This document shows, in pieces, positions 53,814 through 64,000 of a stretch of 64,000 nt of DNA. Position 1 is the first letter of the stretch; every line of letters begins with the position of its first letter. Source of the stretch: Mucidula mucida (taxonomy: Eukaryota > Basidiomycota > Agaricomycetes > Agaricales > Physalacriaceae); the NCBI GenBank assembly GCA_015501055.1, contig JADNYV010000046.1:1-64000 (forward strand). Direction: 5' to 3'. The notes below the pieces were generated by a model, which was not told the origin of the DNA, did not search any database, and was given only the letters and a program-made list of their open reading frames with translations. The translations under genes and the position numbers were made by a program.

Positions 53814-55080
53814 TTGAAATCTTTAGGTTAGCGAGTGCTTTATTAAGTTCCTCTCGTCAAACTCGAGTCGGTCACTTTGAGGCAACGGCTCCAGGCATGG
53901 TATCGAATCTCGATATGAATTTGGGTGGCGTATGCGCATCTTCGTCCCCGATATAGATCAGACTCCGGCTACGATTCAAGTTCTCTTTTTTCAGAAAGTG
54001 AACAGGCTACTTGTATGATTGTGTCATTTGAATCTTCGCCGCAATGACTTGAGAATGAAAGATCCAACTTTGCCTTTTCCCACGCAAATGAACATAAACT
54101 TCTGACAAGTTGAAGCAAAAGGTGCTGTCCTCCCCTGTTAACAGACAGAACTTTCACAGTAGTCGAGTGTAGAGCCTCAGTCAGTCCTACATGCCCGTCA
54201 GGAGACTCTCGAGCTGGCCAGGCCCGTGTTGCTCGTCTGACTACCAGGTAACCTTGGCCTGCTACATAAGCAAGCCTTGATACACTACCTACTAGTACTA
54301 CACTACGACTAACTACTATATCAAGGCTTGCTCATATAGTAGGCATCGGTTACCCTGGGGCATGCGACGCATCGTCGGTCTGGTGACTAGCTGCAATCAT
54401 TCAGTCTGTCCAGAAAGGATCAGACCACCCATAGTACTTAGGTCAGGATTTGTAGACCCACAAGAAATACTGAGTATTTCAGGGTAGACAGAGTATAATA
54501 TAGGGGCAGCCATTGAACCTCAGCGGAAAAGAGCTTTTAGTAATCGGGATTCGGCGGCGGGGCGGCGGGGATAAGCACAAGTAAATTCCTACCTCCTCGT
54601 CGGATTTGGGATCTCTTCAGCAACTGTGTGATTCCATAACTGGACACATCGTTGCAATATCTCACAGCTGGATGAGTCCAAAACTGCGCCACGCGGTTGT
54701 CAATCCCATAAACTCGCGCGAGTGGGCCGTGGCGATCTCCATAGATACAATGTTGCCAGGTTCTTGTTGAGCTACTCAAATACGGCTCAGAATACGCGTG
54801 GCTCGATGTTCTATGTCTGCGCCAGGGCCTCCTGCAAGAGTTTGTGTGCCTTAGGTAGTCGGTCGAGTAGATAATCTGGGAAGGGTTGAGAGGTGACCGT
54901 TATAAGAATGATCGTGAGTAGGAAAGACACATAAAAAAGCCTTCGAGCATTGAGTACGGGACGATATGAGATAATTGACGGAGAGGCATTGCTCGTGGTA
55001 TTAGCACCTGTCTAGAATCTTCTACATCCGAGTCTTTATTGGTCATGAAAGAACAACTAAAACACCTTGAACGGCCAACG
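53814..55080. other. Gene-poor region with a hairpin repeat and possible exon relics
   Basis: The region contains the hairpin listed separately at 54243-54358. A minus-strand segment at 54811-54900 reads TVTSQPFPDYLLDRLPKAHK, LLQEALAQT, stop. This looks like a genuine protein C-terminus, but I could not connect it to upstream exons. An 80-codon minus-strand ORF at 54537-54779 has no recognisable motif. The rest shows nothing. Confidence 0.3.
54243..54358. repeat. Imperfect inverted repeat with 40-bp arms
   Basis: The left arm (54243-54282, ACCAGGTAACCTTGGCCTGC...AGCCTTGATA) and right arm (54318-54358, TATATCAAGGCTTGCTC...GGTTACCCTGG) pair over about 40 bp with around six mismatches or bulges. 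The 35-base loop is built of CTACTA-like repeats. It may be a tiny foldback element or a structured transcript. No coding potential. Confidence 0.65.
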
Positions 55081-56585
55081 TCAACAAAGCTTGAGAAAGG
55101 GCCAGAAAATACGCGTACCAATTATTGGCCGGGTGGACCGGTCATAGCGTGACCTTTGAAGGACCAACAGACTCGTCGGGAAGAACATAGCTACAGCCCA
55201 GGCGATACGACCCGTCTCCTCTATAAGCTCCTTTGCCATATCCAACCTCCGGGTATATTTCTTTGGCTCGCCCACGACGTGAACTTTCCTTCCAAACATA
55301 TGCAGGTCGCGCGTCAGCGAATCACACAACCCGAGCAGCCCTACAGATACCAGGAGTAGGAGTGCTATGACCAGGCTGCTCACAGTCGGCGCGTTACTCG
55401 CGAGCGTAGCAGTAACATATACCAATAGTGTCGCGAATGCACTTGCGAATCCTTCAATGGTCGTCTCATCGCGCATCCACTGCCCCGATGCCACTACCTT
55501 GAGATCGTCCACTAAGCCGATCCACCGATCCTGACTGAGAAGGACCAACAAGTCCCCAACCACCCCAGGCTCCTTTACTCCCTTCCACCCCATTTGTGTT
55601 CGTCGCTTGATAACGACCATGTTACCCAAAAGGGGGCGACAATGAGTATGAGCAGAACACCGATGGCCCAGTAGTCATGAAGGGTGCCAAGAACGACCAG
55701 AGAGGTGAGGGTAAGCGCGATCGGGAGCATATACAGCATCTCTGGCAAGGAAAACACGTCGCGCAACCGTGATCCCGAGTTCTGTGAAACATACACAGTG
55801 ACTAGACATCTACCAATGCTTTGCAGATAATGCACTGTGGCCTGGTTCTCTACGCGAAAGCTGTAGCCAGAGGTCATAGCGCCCGTCGCTGGGAGCTCTC
55901 CGCCGTTGACGTTGGAGGCCTGCTGTTAGGTGTAGATTCCCGGCGCCAACAGCAAGATGTCGAAAACGGAAGCAGAGCCTGTGAGGGCGGTTCTCTTGGA
56001 AATTGTGGAAAGATCTGCGAGAGCTATGAGCCCCGCGGCATCGAGAGAAATTCCGCTACATAATGGAGTCCTTGGTTATCAGCATTTGAGGTGCGCTGAA
56101 TGAATAAGAGCTGTGGTCGACGACGGTGTGAGACTTCTTTTCGAGGCGCCTTTTCTCGTCGGAGTGCGCGCTGCATTTTACTGATCCGATGAGGGCAGCG
56201 ACATACGCAACGTGCTGTGTGTGGGCGCGAGGGATGAGCGTTCCGACAGAAGCGGAGCGGACGAGGATAGATGGCGACCATTCATTTCGAGTTCTGTGGC
56301 CACGACAGTGACGTTCACTGCTCCCTGGATGTCGGCTGACTCTTTAGCTATTTGCCGGGACCTGCAAGCCATCTTTGCTCTGAATCGGGTCTCCCTTTCA
56401 CTTTCAGGTATATCATTCAGAATCACAGGTTGCGGAGAAGAATGACGATGGCGGTTGAGTAACTGATGATGGTAAGAAGCAATGTCACCAACGCTGGCCC
56501 GAGTCGTGACCGAGCTCGATGGCATCGACGAGGATAGTTTAATCCAATCAAAGTCATACATATTAGAGTTGTGTATATTCACCAA
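55081..56585 (-). CDS. Multi-pass membrane protein of a fungal family of unknown function
   Basis: The 3' exons read GYSFRVENQATVHYLQSIGR, VYVSQNSGSRLRDVFSLPEM, LYMLPIALTLTSLVVLGTLH, VVIKRRTQMGWKGVKEPGVV, DLLVLLSQDRWIG, LVDDLKVVASGQWM and GFASAFATLLVYVTATLASN, then RRLDMAKELIEETGR and a stop at 55081. Upstream exons (to about 56585) encode a Ser-rich cytosolic start. This matches, from memory, a widespread fungal membrane protein family without assigned function. The frame changes at about 55621 between LIVAPFW and MVVIKRR; one extra A (GTAAAC for GTAAC) would join them. The 5' end and most splice sites are approximate. Confidence 0.6.
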
Positions 56586-56716
56586 GGACAGTTACAGATG
56601 TGTATTTCTAAATAATAACAATGCAATGAGATGAAAATGAAGAGAAGCCTAGTAAAACATTGAGGGAATGTCCGCGAGAGTCCTGTTCCATGATACAAAT
56701 AACTGGGATGAGCAAA

Positions 56717-59700
56717 CTAAAATTTCCAGTCGTCTTCTACCTCCATGGCCCAAGGGACTGCAGTTTCGTCAGAACTCGTCTTGGAAAAAAGACACGAAAA
56801 CCTACATTTTGTGACGAGCGTCTTAGAAAACAACTTCTCAATGGGGACATCATTTGTCTTGCACCAGGCAGCTGTAATTCTGCGACATATGAACGAATGG
56901 AGAGGTGAGTAAAGACAGATCCTACCTAGGATCCAAGTAGTTGATTTTACTGAGACGATGTCAGTTGGAGAGCGCCAGTTGAAGGGAAAAACAAACCTTG
57001 TTCCGAGAGCAACCTCCTTGCCGGCGTCCTTGTCGATGATCGTTTGTTTCGCGCTCCTGATCTTCTCCGAGAGCTTGGCAATTGAATCCTCCAATTTATC
57101 CGTGCTCTTCCCCTTGGTCGCCGCCTTCTTTGTGCCGCGTTCCTTGGCCAAGTCTTGAACTCGTCCTTGATGGCCTTGATCTTCTTTCGAGGATGGAGGC
57201 AACCTGAGGTTCCTTGCCTTCCTCAACGGCTTTCTCGTTGTCCTTTTCGAACTTTTTCTGGGCCTTCTCGATCTCTTTCTCTTCTTGCTGAGTCTCCCAT
57301 TCCTCTACAAAGTCATCGTCAAGGTCAGACTCGTCCTCGTCGTACTTTTTCTTGAACTTGGCGTCTACCGCAAAGAGGGCATGTCGAAGCTTCATGCGAT
57401 CATACTTGAGACCTTTGACCTGCGCTGTGTATTAGACGAGACGCCTATGGAAGAGATAACATTACCTTCTGGCGTAGCTTTTCCATTGACTGGTCATGGG
57501 TCTTAGGAGCGGCACGTTGATGGTTACAGAGAATGGCCACCAAACGATTGGCATTGTTGTAGACCCCAAGCTTCTCCTGTATCGTGCCGTTCTTGATTTT
57601 CTCTGCGTTCTCATCTAACAATCTCTGGAATGTAATCGAAGCGTTGTAGGTACGGAAAACTTTGGCAGTGAGACCTTTCATTTCATTGGTGAGATGTTTG
57701 TTGAGAGACGAGGTCTGCAAGACTTTGAGCATGAGAATATAGGATGTAGAACGTACTCACATTGACTCGATCGAAGAGAGAATCGGCATCATCCTTGCCT
57801 TCCTTGAAGATTCGGATATTTTTGAAAACCTGCGCGTCAACTTCAACTTCGTTGTAGTAACGAATGGAGTCCTTTCCCAGGAAGTCGAAGATGACAAAAT
57901 TCGGCGGTTGGAGTGTGAGATGTTCGCAACGCAACGAACAACAGCCAACAGTATCCGCTTCGTCTTCTCCCTTCTCATTACCGGCACGAAGAGCGAGCTT
58001 GTCGATAAAGTACATCGCAGTCGCACGCTGGCGATCTGCCATAACCTTGGACCTTAAGTCAGCTGTGTAGTTATCACGAATACGATCAACATGGTTCTGA
58101 GCGAGGGTGTTTAGTTGATCGACGAAAGTAAAAGAGGCGCAACTACCTTCAGCTCCCGAGCCTTCTCGAACTTGAGCATGTCGCTCTGGCCCTTCAACGA
58201 ACTACCGGGGGCCAAGAAGACATATTTGTGACTCTGGTTGATGTTCTCTGTCCAATTGGCAAGCCATGTGACCGTGTTATCGTGCTGAACCGACTTCCAT
58301 TTGCCAGGCATATTGGGAACAGGCACAGGCGCATCTTTGCCGATGTTGAGTGTGATGTCCTCTGGACGAACACGTTTCTATGACCGTAATCAAAAGAAGT
58401 GAGCGTGCAAGACATCAGTGTCTCACCTTGAGAGCACCTTTCTTGGGATGCTCACCGCGGCCTCTAAAGAGACCGGGAGGTTCAACACGGAAGTTTCCAA
58501 TCTTTTCCTTGCGGCCGTCAAGGAGACAAGTCATGTATTTAGCCTCCATGTCGTCCTTCTGTTTCTTGAGCTCTTTCTTCTCGGCGGCAGTCATTGCCTT
58601 TTTCTTCAGCTTCTCGGCTTCGAAATGCTGGTACATGGGACGGAAATCACACGCTTCGAATGAATCAATCTTGGTTCCATCGCGCTAGATATCATTTAGC
58701 GAAGTAGTATATGCCGTAGAAGTGCTTACAGGAGGGTGCTCTTTGAGTACGGTTTTCCAATCTCTAAAAAAGTTCTGGTTAAACACGGTATCCTGCGCGT
58801 GGTCTGTCTCGATGAGTGCAGCATAGAAGCCGGCAACTTCTTCCGCTGCAGGAAGCAGATCGACCTCTTTGCCTGTGAAGATATGAACAAGAGGAATGAG
58901 AGTAAAAAGACGAAGAATGAACGGACCATTGTACTTCATTTTGACTGACGATGGCAGAGGCTCGTACGGTGGAGGAAAAGGACGCCATTATGCTCGAGTG
59001 TGTTCCATTTCACTGAACCATCGCCCTGATCCTGCTCCCACCAGCGAAAGACAGGTTCCTGTTCTTCCTCTTCCTTTTTTTTCTTCTCCTTCTTCTCCTT
59101 GGGTTCCTTTTTCGCCGGGGCGCGTCTCTTCGGCTTTGGCGTCCCCTCAGGCTCGTCGCTGTTGTCAGGTTCCTTCTTTGGACGCTTGGCTGGACGTCTC
59201 TGAGGTGCTGCTGGCTTTTCGTCATCCTCAGATTCGGGATCCTCATCACTCTCCGCCTTTGCCTTGCGTTTCCTCGGGGCAGCACGTTCTTGGTTAACGT
59301 TAGGTGTGCGCAAGGAAAGTACACGAATAAACACGTACTCTTCTTGGCGGGAGCCGGAGAATCTGGATCCTCGGCCTTGATCTTTTTCGCAGGACGCCGA
59401 CCGGCACCGTTCTTCTTTGGCGGCGGGGCGGGGGTGCCGTCATCATCGGCATCTGACTCCGCCTTGAGCTTACCGTTGCCGTTCACTTTGGACGCGGAGA
59501 CGGTTGTGGCGGCATGTGCGCCGGGCATTGCCACAGCGGCTGACGAGCGCTTGTGAGGCGAGGATGCGAGCGGCACGTCATCCTCGCTAGACGACTCTTC
59601 CTTGTACGAGACCCGTTTGCGTTTCTGCCGGGGTGGTTGGCTCGACAGAGGCGTGGCCTGAGCCTAGGCAGGCAAATAGAGACAAATTGAGAGTCCTTCA

Positions 59701-59855
59701 CTGGAATTTGGTAAAGTGGCACTCACCAGCGGAATGTCGTCCTCGTCGCTTGAGACGACCTGCTTTACTTTGCCATTGCGGCCATTGACGTGGACATTAG
59801 GAGCAGACGCCAGTGGCCGGTCATCGTCCGACATCATCGCAGTGTCGTTCGTCAT
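56717..59855 (-). CDS. TOP1: DNA topoisomerase I (type IB)
   Basis: The ATG at 59855 begins a long charged N-terminus ([18 protein letters not shown], several KR-rich nuclear-signal clusters). The core then follows: [115 protein letters not shown] and [12 protein letters not shown]. The linker is coiled coil. The active-site tyrosine lies in SKINYLDPR, with the last exon ending [10 protein letters not shown]...[13 protein letters not shown] at 56717. Two frame breaks occur in the linker (about 57185 and 57153); adding one A and one G restores [20 protein letters not shown]. It relaxes supercoils ahead of polymerases. Confidence 0.92.
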
Positions 59856-60133
59856 CGTCGGCAGTCGAAAGAAAATAAAAAAGCGAATAAGTATATACAA
59901 CGACGGAGAGTGAGGGAACAGCGAGCACTTGAGCTCAGAGCAAGGTAAGGAGGCTGATGGACTTTGACAGCTGATGCGTTGAAGTTCCACTGACCGGCCC
60001 TAAAGTGCGTGACTCTCTCCCACATTGCCATATACGGAAGTGCCAGCTCTCCTCGCTGATCCAACCAAGTGAGTCCCATTACAGTCCTGCTCGTCGTCCC
60101 TCGTGTTGCTGAGGCCTTGTCCGTCGTCGCAGA

Positions 60134-60331
60134 ATGTCGAATCCACCCATGTTCCGCGACCCGTGGGCCAAGCTCGACGCCTGGCGAACCCACCCACTAT
60201 TCTCCAAGACTACCATGCTTCGCAATCTCTTCCCTGGTTTCGGCATCGCCGTCGTCGCGTTTACCGGCTATGTCATCGCTGAGAACGTCTATCTAAAGGG
60301 AAAGAAAGTAGAGGAATCGCATCACCATTAA
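60134..60331 (+). CDS. NADH dehydrogenase (complex I) B12/NDUFB3-type accessory subunit
   Basis: A single exon of 65 codons encodes MSNPPMFRDPWAKLDAWRTH, PLFSKTTMLRNLFPGFGIAV, one membrane helix (FGIAVVAFTGYVIAENVYL) and a polar end KKVEESHHH. The D-P-W-x-x-x-D-A-W-R motif followed by RNLFPG is typical of the B12 subunit in the membrane arm of mitochondrial complex I. Length fits the family. The gene is divergent from TOP1 with 278 bp between start codons. Confidence 0.82.
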   Translation: MSNPPMFRDPWAKLDAWRTHPLFSKTTMLRNLFPGFGIAVVAFTGYVIAENVYLKGKKVEESHHH

Positions 60332-61438
60332 TGCAACGTGCGTACAACCCACCGCGATTGTTCCGCATTTGACCCCAATTAGCCCGCTTAGACCGGAACG
60401 CGCTCGGATAGCCAAGCGGTCATCTCTTTGTAAACAGTTAGAGACCGTTAGCCGCTTCTTTAACGAATTCGCTTGAAATCTGCCTGCCTGTCAATTTCCA
60501 AACTCCCGTCCTGTCGTTCCTGAGAGTTCAAGGTCCTGCAGCTGTTTGCCTTGTTCTGCGTCTACGCCCTGGCCTCTGTGGGCACCACTTGCGTATGCCT
60601 GTGTACCTTTAGACGTGCTCACTATAATGCACTCGCCGTCTCTGCATATTGATGCGCCACGCAGTTACCAATTGAACAGGCATCGACTCCAATCTCCTTG
60701 ATTCCCGCAGAACATGCTAACCACAATGAGTTATCTCTTGTTCTTGGCTCAGTGAGACATTTGCTATGACAGTACGGCGACAATGCCCAGGCGCGAACCT
60801 GATTTTGATTACTTACTGTTCAGTCCGGTTTGCGGAGGGCTTCCCCTTCGTTCTAATTGGATTGCTAACTCTAGGCTTAACCCCATGTACTGTGGCTAAT
60901 ATCGGTCTTCTACGGCCAGTATTCCTGAAGGAATACAGTCTGTGCGCATTTCTTCGACTCCAGAAGCTCCATCTAATTTCCCACAGCAGTATATTCAGAG
61001 ATCCTCGTGTCTTTTAGACAAACCCTTTAGCAGCAAAGTTGCCAAGCTTCGCTATGAGGGCGCTGTCTCGTGTCAAACACGCTGCTATGATCATTATCTA
61101 ATGCTAGCTTTGAGATGACTCTCACAGTTACCCTCAAATTCTCCTACTTCTTGGTTTGCCGTAAAGCGACAGGTGCCCTAGTGAAAAGCGCCTACTCAAG
61201 GTGACAATCGGCGTTCTGCAGGACTCCAAACGGAGAGCCCACAACCCTACATCGTAAGTTCGCTTGCTTCTGCTCTTCAAACGGGCTCACACGGTATTTC
61301 CAATCCATCTGGAATAGGCTAAGTCGCCTCGAGGCCGCCAAAGCAGGCATCGCATCAGTACCTCCGATTTAAAACAGTCCTGATGCAAGAGCGGAACACA
61401 TCTGGCCTTTCCCTCCGAGACATTCCTCGCTCTACAAT
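60332..61438. other. Intergenic region, nothing recognised
   Basis: About 1.1 kb with an 83-codon ORF (60766-61017) that lacks any conserved feature. GATAGCCAAGCGGTC at about 60407-60421 resembles a tRNA A box but lacks a B box. I see no supported feature. Presumably it includes the promoter of the HAD-terpene cyclase gene. Confidence 0.4.
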
Positions 61439-63190
61439 ATGCTTCCGTCGAGATTCAATACTATAATATTCGACATCGGGGACGTACTCTTTACGTGGTC
61501 TTCGTCCACGACTACCAGTATCTCCCCCAAAGTCCTTCGACGTATCCTTGCCTCCCCGACGTGGGAGGACTACGAGCGCGGCAGGCTTTCAGAGGATGCG
61601 TGTTACGACCTCGTCGGCGTCGAGTTCTCTATCGACCCGTCAGAAGTTCGACGGGCCTTCGACCAAGCCCGCGATTCTCTTCGATCGGACGAGGAGATGA
61701 CCGCGCTCATTCGAGAGCTCAAGGCGCAGGACAATCGGCTGCAGGTGTACGCCATGTCGAACATTTCCTCAGCGGACTACAATGTTCTTCAGACGAAGCC
61801 GGCAGACTGGTGGCTCTTTGATCGCATCTTCACATCGGGTGCTGCGGGGGAGCGCAAACCCAACCTCGGTTTTTATAGGCACGTTCTAGAGGAGACAAAC
61901 GCCAACCCTTATTCAACCATCTTTGTCGACGACAAGCCAGAGAACGTCCTCTCTGCCCGATCTCTTGGTTTGCATGGGATTGTCTTTCATGATAAGGCGA
62001 AGGTTAAACGCGCCCTTCGCAATCTTCTTGGTGATCCCATCGTTCGTGGTCGACAATATCTTTCGAACAACGCTGGAAAGTTGTACTCAGTGACGGACGG
62101 AGGGGTAGAACTGCGGGAAAATTTCGCTCAGCTACTCATCCTGGAATCGACAAGCAACAGGTTCGAGAACAACGAGCTGCGCCTTTGACCGCCCTAATGT
62201 GTGCCTAGATCACTGGTAGATCTCGTTGAGCATCCTAGAAGATGGAACTTCTTTCAAGGTGAACTACCCTATATTCGTAATATTTTAGTCTTTATTGATC
62301 CATTCATTCTTAGGCAAGGGCCAATTAACCACGGAAAACTTTCCGGATGACATGGATACTACGTCTTTGGGATGCACTATCATGCAACGCGACAAATCCC
62401 TCGTCTCTGGCATCTTGGACGAGATCCTTGAGTATGTTGACTCGTACGGTGTTGTTCAGGTATGCAGATCCTTGTTTGATGAAAAGCTCCCGTGGGCCCA
62501 ATAATAAAAATACTTCAGACCTACTTCGATCATAATCGACCACGTTTTGATCCAGTTGTATGCGTGAACATCCTCAGCTTGTTCTACTCGCACGGTCGCG
62601 GGGGCGATCTGGCGGACACGCTGCAGTGGGTGTACGGCGTGCTCATGAACCGGGCTTACCTCGATGGGACCCGTTATTATGCAACGGCGGAGTGCTTCCT
62701 CTTCTTCCTTACGCGTCTCCTGCAGAAGACGGGAGACACGGATTTGCACAGTCGCTTGCGGCCCCTGCTGAAAGAGAGGGTAGCGGAGAGGATCGGCGTA
62801 CAAGGTGATGCGCTGGCGCTGGCGATGCGGGTCTTGGTCTGCGACTATGTGGGCGTGAGGAACGAGGTTGATTTCCGAGCGCTTCTTGATCTTCAGTGCG
62901 ACGACGGAGGCTGGGAGATTGGATGGATGTACACGTATGGATCCTCCGGGATCAAGATTGGCAATCGGGGACTTTCTACCGCGCTTGCGATCCAGGCCAT
63001 CGAAGCTATGCATGCCCTACCGCCTTCACCATCGCCTACCATTGCTGCATCGGAGACAGTCGAGAAGAAGGAAGTCAACCGGAAGCATTTCTCGCTTAGA
63101 AAGACGAGGCATCAGCGAAGTGCCTCCTTCCGAAAATCTCTATCATGGCTGGTCGGGGTGGGGAGGATGCCTGCTGTGATTCACGTATAA
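61439..63190 (+). CDS. HAD-like/DxDTT bifunctional terpene cyclase (drimane-type synthase family)
   Basis: Four exons (61439-62160, 62209-62258, 62314-62459, 62519-63190) give 529 residues. The N-terminal HAD domain has the nucleophile in IIFDIGDVLF (Asp12), YAMSNISS, the Lys motif GERKPNLGFY and the acidic motif IFVDDKPENV. The C-terminal half is an alpha-barrel terpene-cyclase fold with the class II acid motif DMDTT (Asp270-Thr274), then VVCVNILSLFYSHGRG, LMNRAYLDGTRYYATAECFL and GLSTALAIQAIEAM. The layout equals fungal HAD-type sesquiterpene cyclases such as AstC-like drimane synthases. In these one domain protonates and cyclises farnesyl diphosphate and the HAD domain removes phosphate. 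Product is unknown. A Lys/Arg/Ser-rich tail of about 60 residues is less conserved. The frame is intact. Confidence 0.85.
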
Positions 63191-63360
63191 TGACCTATTT
63201 CCCTCCTTCACGAATCGGACAGTCTATAACATGTACGGTAGACTTCTCCTCTGTTGTTGTACTCTCTGTAACAGGTACATCCGGATCATTTTGTACTACT
63301 ATGCTCGCTCTTGTTACTTAGGATACTAATTAGCACTCTTCGTCATCCCAAAATTGAGTC

Positions 63361-64000
63361 TCAAGGACGCCCACAAAGGTACTGCTTATATACAGGGTTA
63401 TTCGTCTCCTCGACGTATGTGTAGTTGAGTTTTTTCAGAAAGGCATCAAATGCGTCGCTTTCTGAAGATGGCACTTGAAGCGCCGCTAATACTTTACCGA
63501 TATCTGAAGCTCAAATGAGTCGACGCTAGGGCGCAATGATACACGTACCAGCGCCGTGATTTCTATAATGGAACATTGTATATTCCAGTCATGTTGAATT
63601 CCAAGAAGGAAATTGCGGAGAGCATTCGGACGTTCAGGAAATTCTGAAGGAATGTGACTTTAGTGTCTACAAAGTCAATAATACATGACGCACCAAATCT
63701 CAAGACGCGTTCGTCAGGCACCACTTGAGAACCGCCGATCATATAACGACCATGGCTTTTGGCGAATTCGTCGTCGCTGATGTCAAAACCTTTCATATCT
63801 TCTTGGGAGAGATCGGAGAGCAGTTTGTTGATTTCTGTGGTGCGATCGTTTGATTCCAGTCGGATGGAAAAAATGATGTGCGCTCTATCAGAAGGACTGT
63901 AGCAGTTGTAGCGATATATAAATTCTGTGATCGCTCTAGGATGGATGATGGTATGGAGACGGATAAAGCTACGAAAGGGTCAAATTGTGGGCTCGACAAA
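63361..64000 (-). CDS. ILV1: Threonine dehydratase, C-terminal regulatory (ACT) part
   Basis: The 5' part lies beyond the window. The visible exons read [49 protein letters not shown], then (after a frame break) [20 protein letters not shown] and [14 protein letters not shown], stop at 63361. These are the ACT-like regulatory domains where isoleucine and valine bind in Ilv1-type enzymes. At about 63580 W-N-I-(T)-M-F-H-Y needs one extra A (ATAACA for ATACA). The enzyme commits threonine to isoleucine synthesis in mitochondria. Confidence 0.82.

Noticed and set aside
60400..60470. GATAGCCAAGCGGTC resembling a Leu/Ser tRNA A box
   Set aside because: No B box, variable arm or acceptor pairing follows.
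60766..61017. 83-codon ORF in the long gap
   Set aside because: It has no conserved motif, no TATA or splice context, and a composition like random sequence.
62161..62188. Stop of the 249-codon HAD ORF at 62188 as the true gene end
   Set aside because: A GT-AG intron at 62161-62208 links the HAD part to the DxDTT cyclase exons in frame, matching the known two-domain family.

Overview
The window looks like nuclear DNA of a filamentous basidiomycete, most likely a plant- or wood-decaying agaricomycete. Genes are packed on both strands with short gaps. They carry many introns of about 45-60 bp with GT-AG or occasionally GC-AG ends. The products are typical of fungi: DASH subunit Duo1, Cdc4-type myosin light chain, Kre9/Knh1-type secreted protein, AA9 lytic polysaccharide monooxygenase, multicopper oxidase, extracellular intradiol dioxygenase. 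No operons, CRISPR arrays or complete tRNA/rRNA genes were seen. All functions below come from reading the sequence and recalling protein families; no database search was run.

Layout. 1-4.3 kb: 3' part of an intradiol dioxygenase gene, then a Bir1/survivin-type gene that runs directly into the C-terminal piece of a Tom1/HUWE1-type HECT ligase. 4.5-9.5 kb: quinone oxidoreductase, Atg27, a protein with an RNase H1 N-terminal-type domain, and a broken PaiB-like FMN-binding gene. 9.9-17.5 kb: EMP70/TM9SF, tRNA-guanine transglycosylase, Dbp10 helicase. 17.5-18.2 kb: a gene remnant next to a 377-bp element with long terminal inverted repeats. 18.4-27.8 kb: Kre9-like protein, Duo1, multicopper oxidase, ribosomal protein uL2, Cdc4-type light chain, a possible proteasome assembly chaperone and a small ORF. 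28.4-34.2 kb: hypothetical proteins and mitochondrial tyrosyl-tRNA synthetase. 34.4-42.3 kb: MetX-like hydrolase, RPS23, a Cyk3-like transglutaminase-domain protein, mitochondrial Lon. 42.6-51.6 kb: two unknown genes, inositol polyphosphate multikinase, HMCES/SRAP, an exonuclease-only DNA polymerase delta-like gene, CDP-DAG synthase. 52-56.6 kb: AA9 LPMO, unknown genes, a hairpin repeat. 56.7-64 kb: topoisomerase I, NDUFB3-type complex I subunit, a HAD/terpene-cyclase fusion, and the 3' end of threonine dehydratase.

Most genes are unrelated housekeeping functions. The window is not a biosynthetic cluster, although the HAD-terpene cyclase is a specialised-metabolism type enzyme sitting alone among them.

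Three points stand out. (1) An exonuclease-only relative of the DNA polymerase delta catalytic subunit. (2) A stand-alone HAD-DxDTT terpene cyclase. (3) A divergent gene pair whose two first coding exons are each just ATG, 78 bp apart. A caution applies throughout: many conserved genes are broken by losses of one or two bases in short base runs. That looks like consensus sequencing error rather than biology, and the Bir1-Tom1 join may be an assembly artefact of the same kind.
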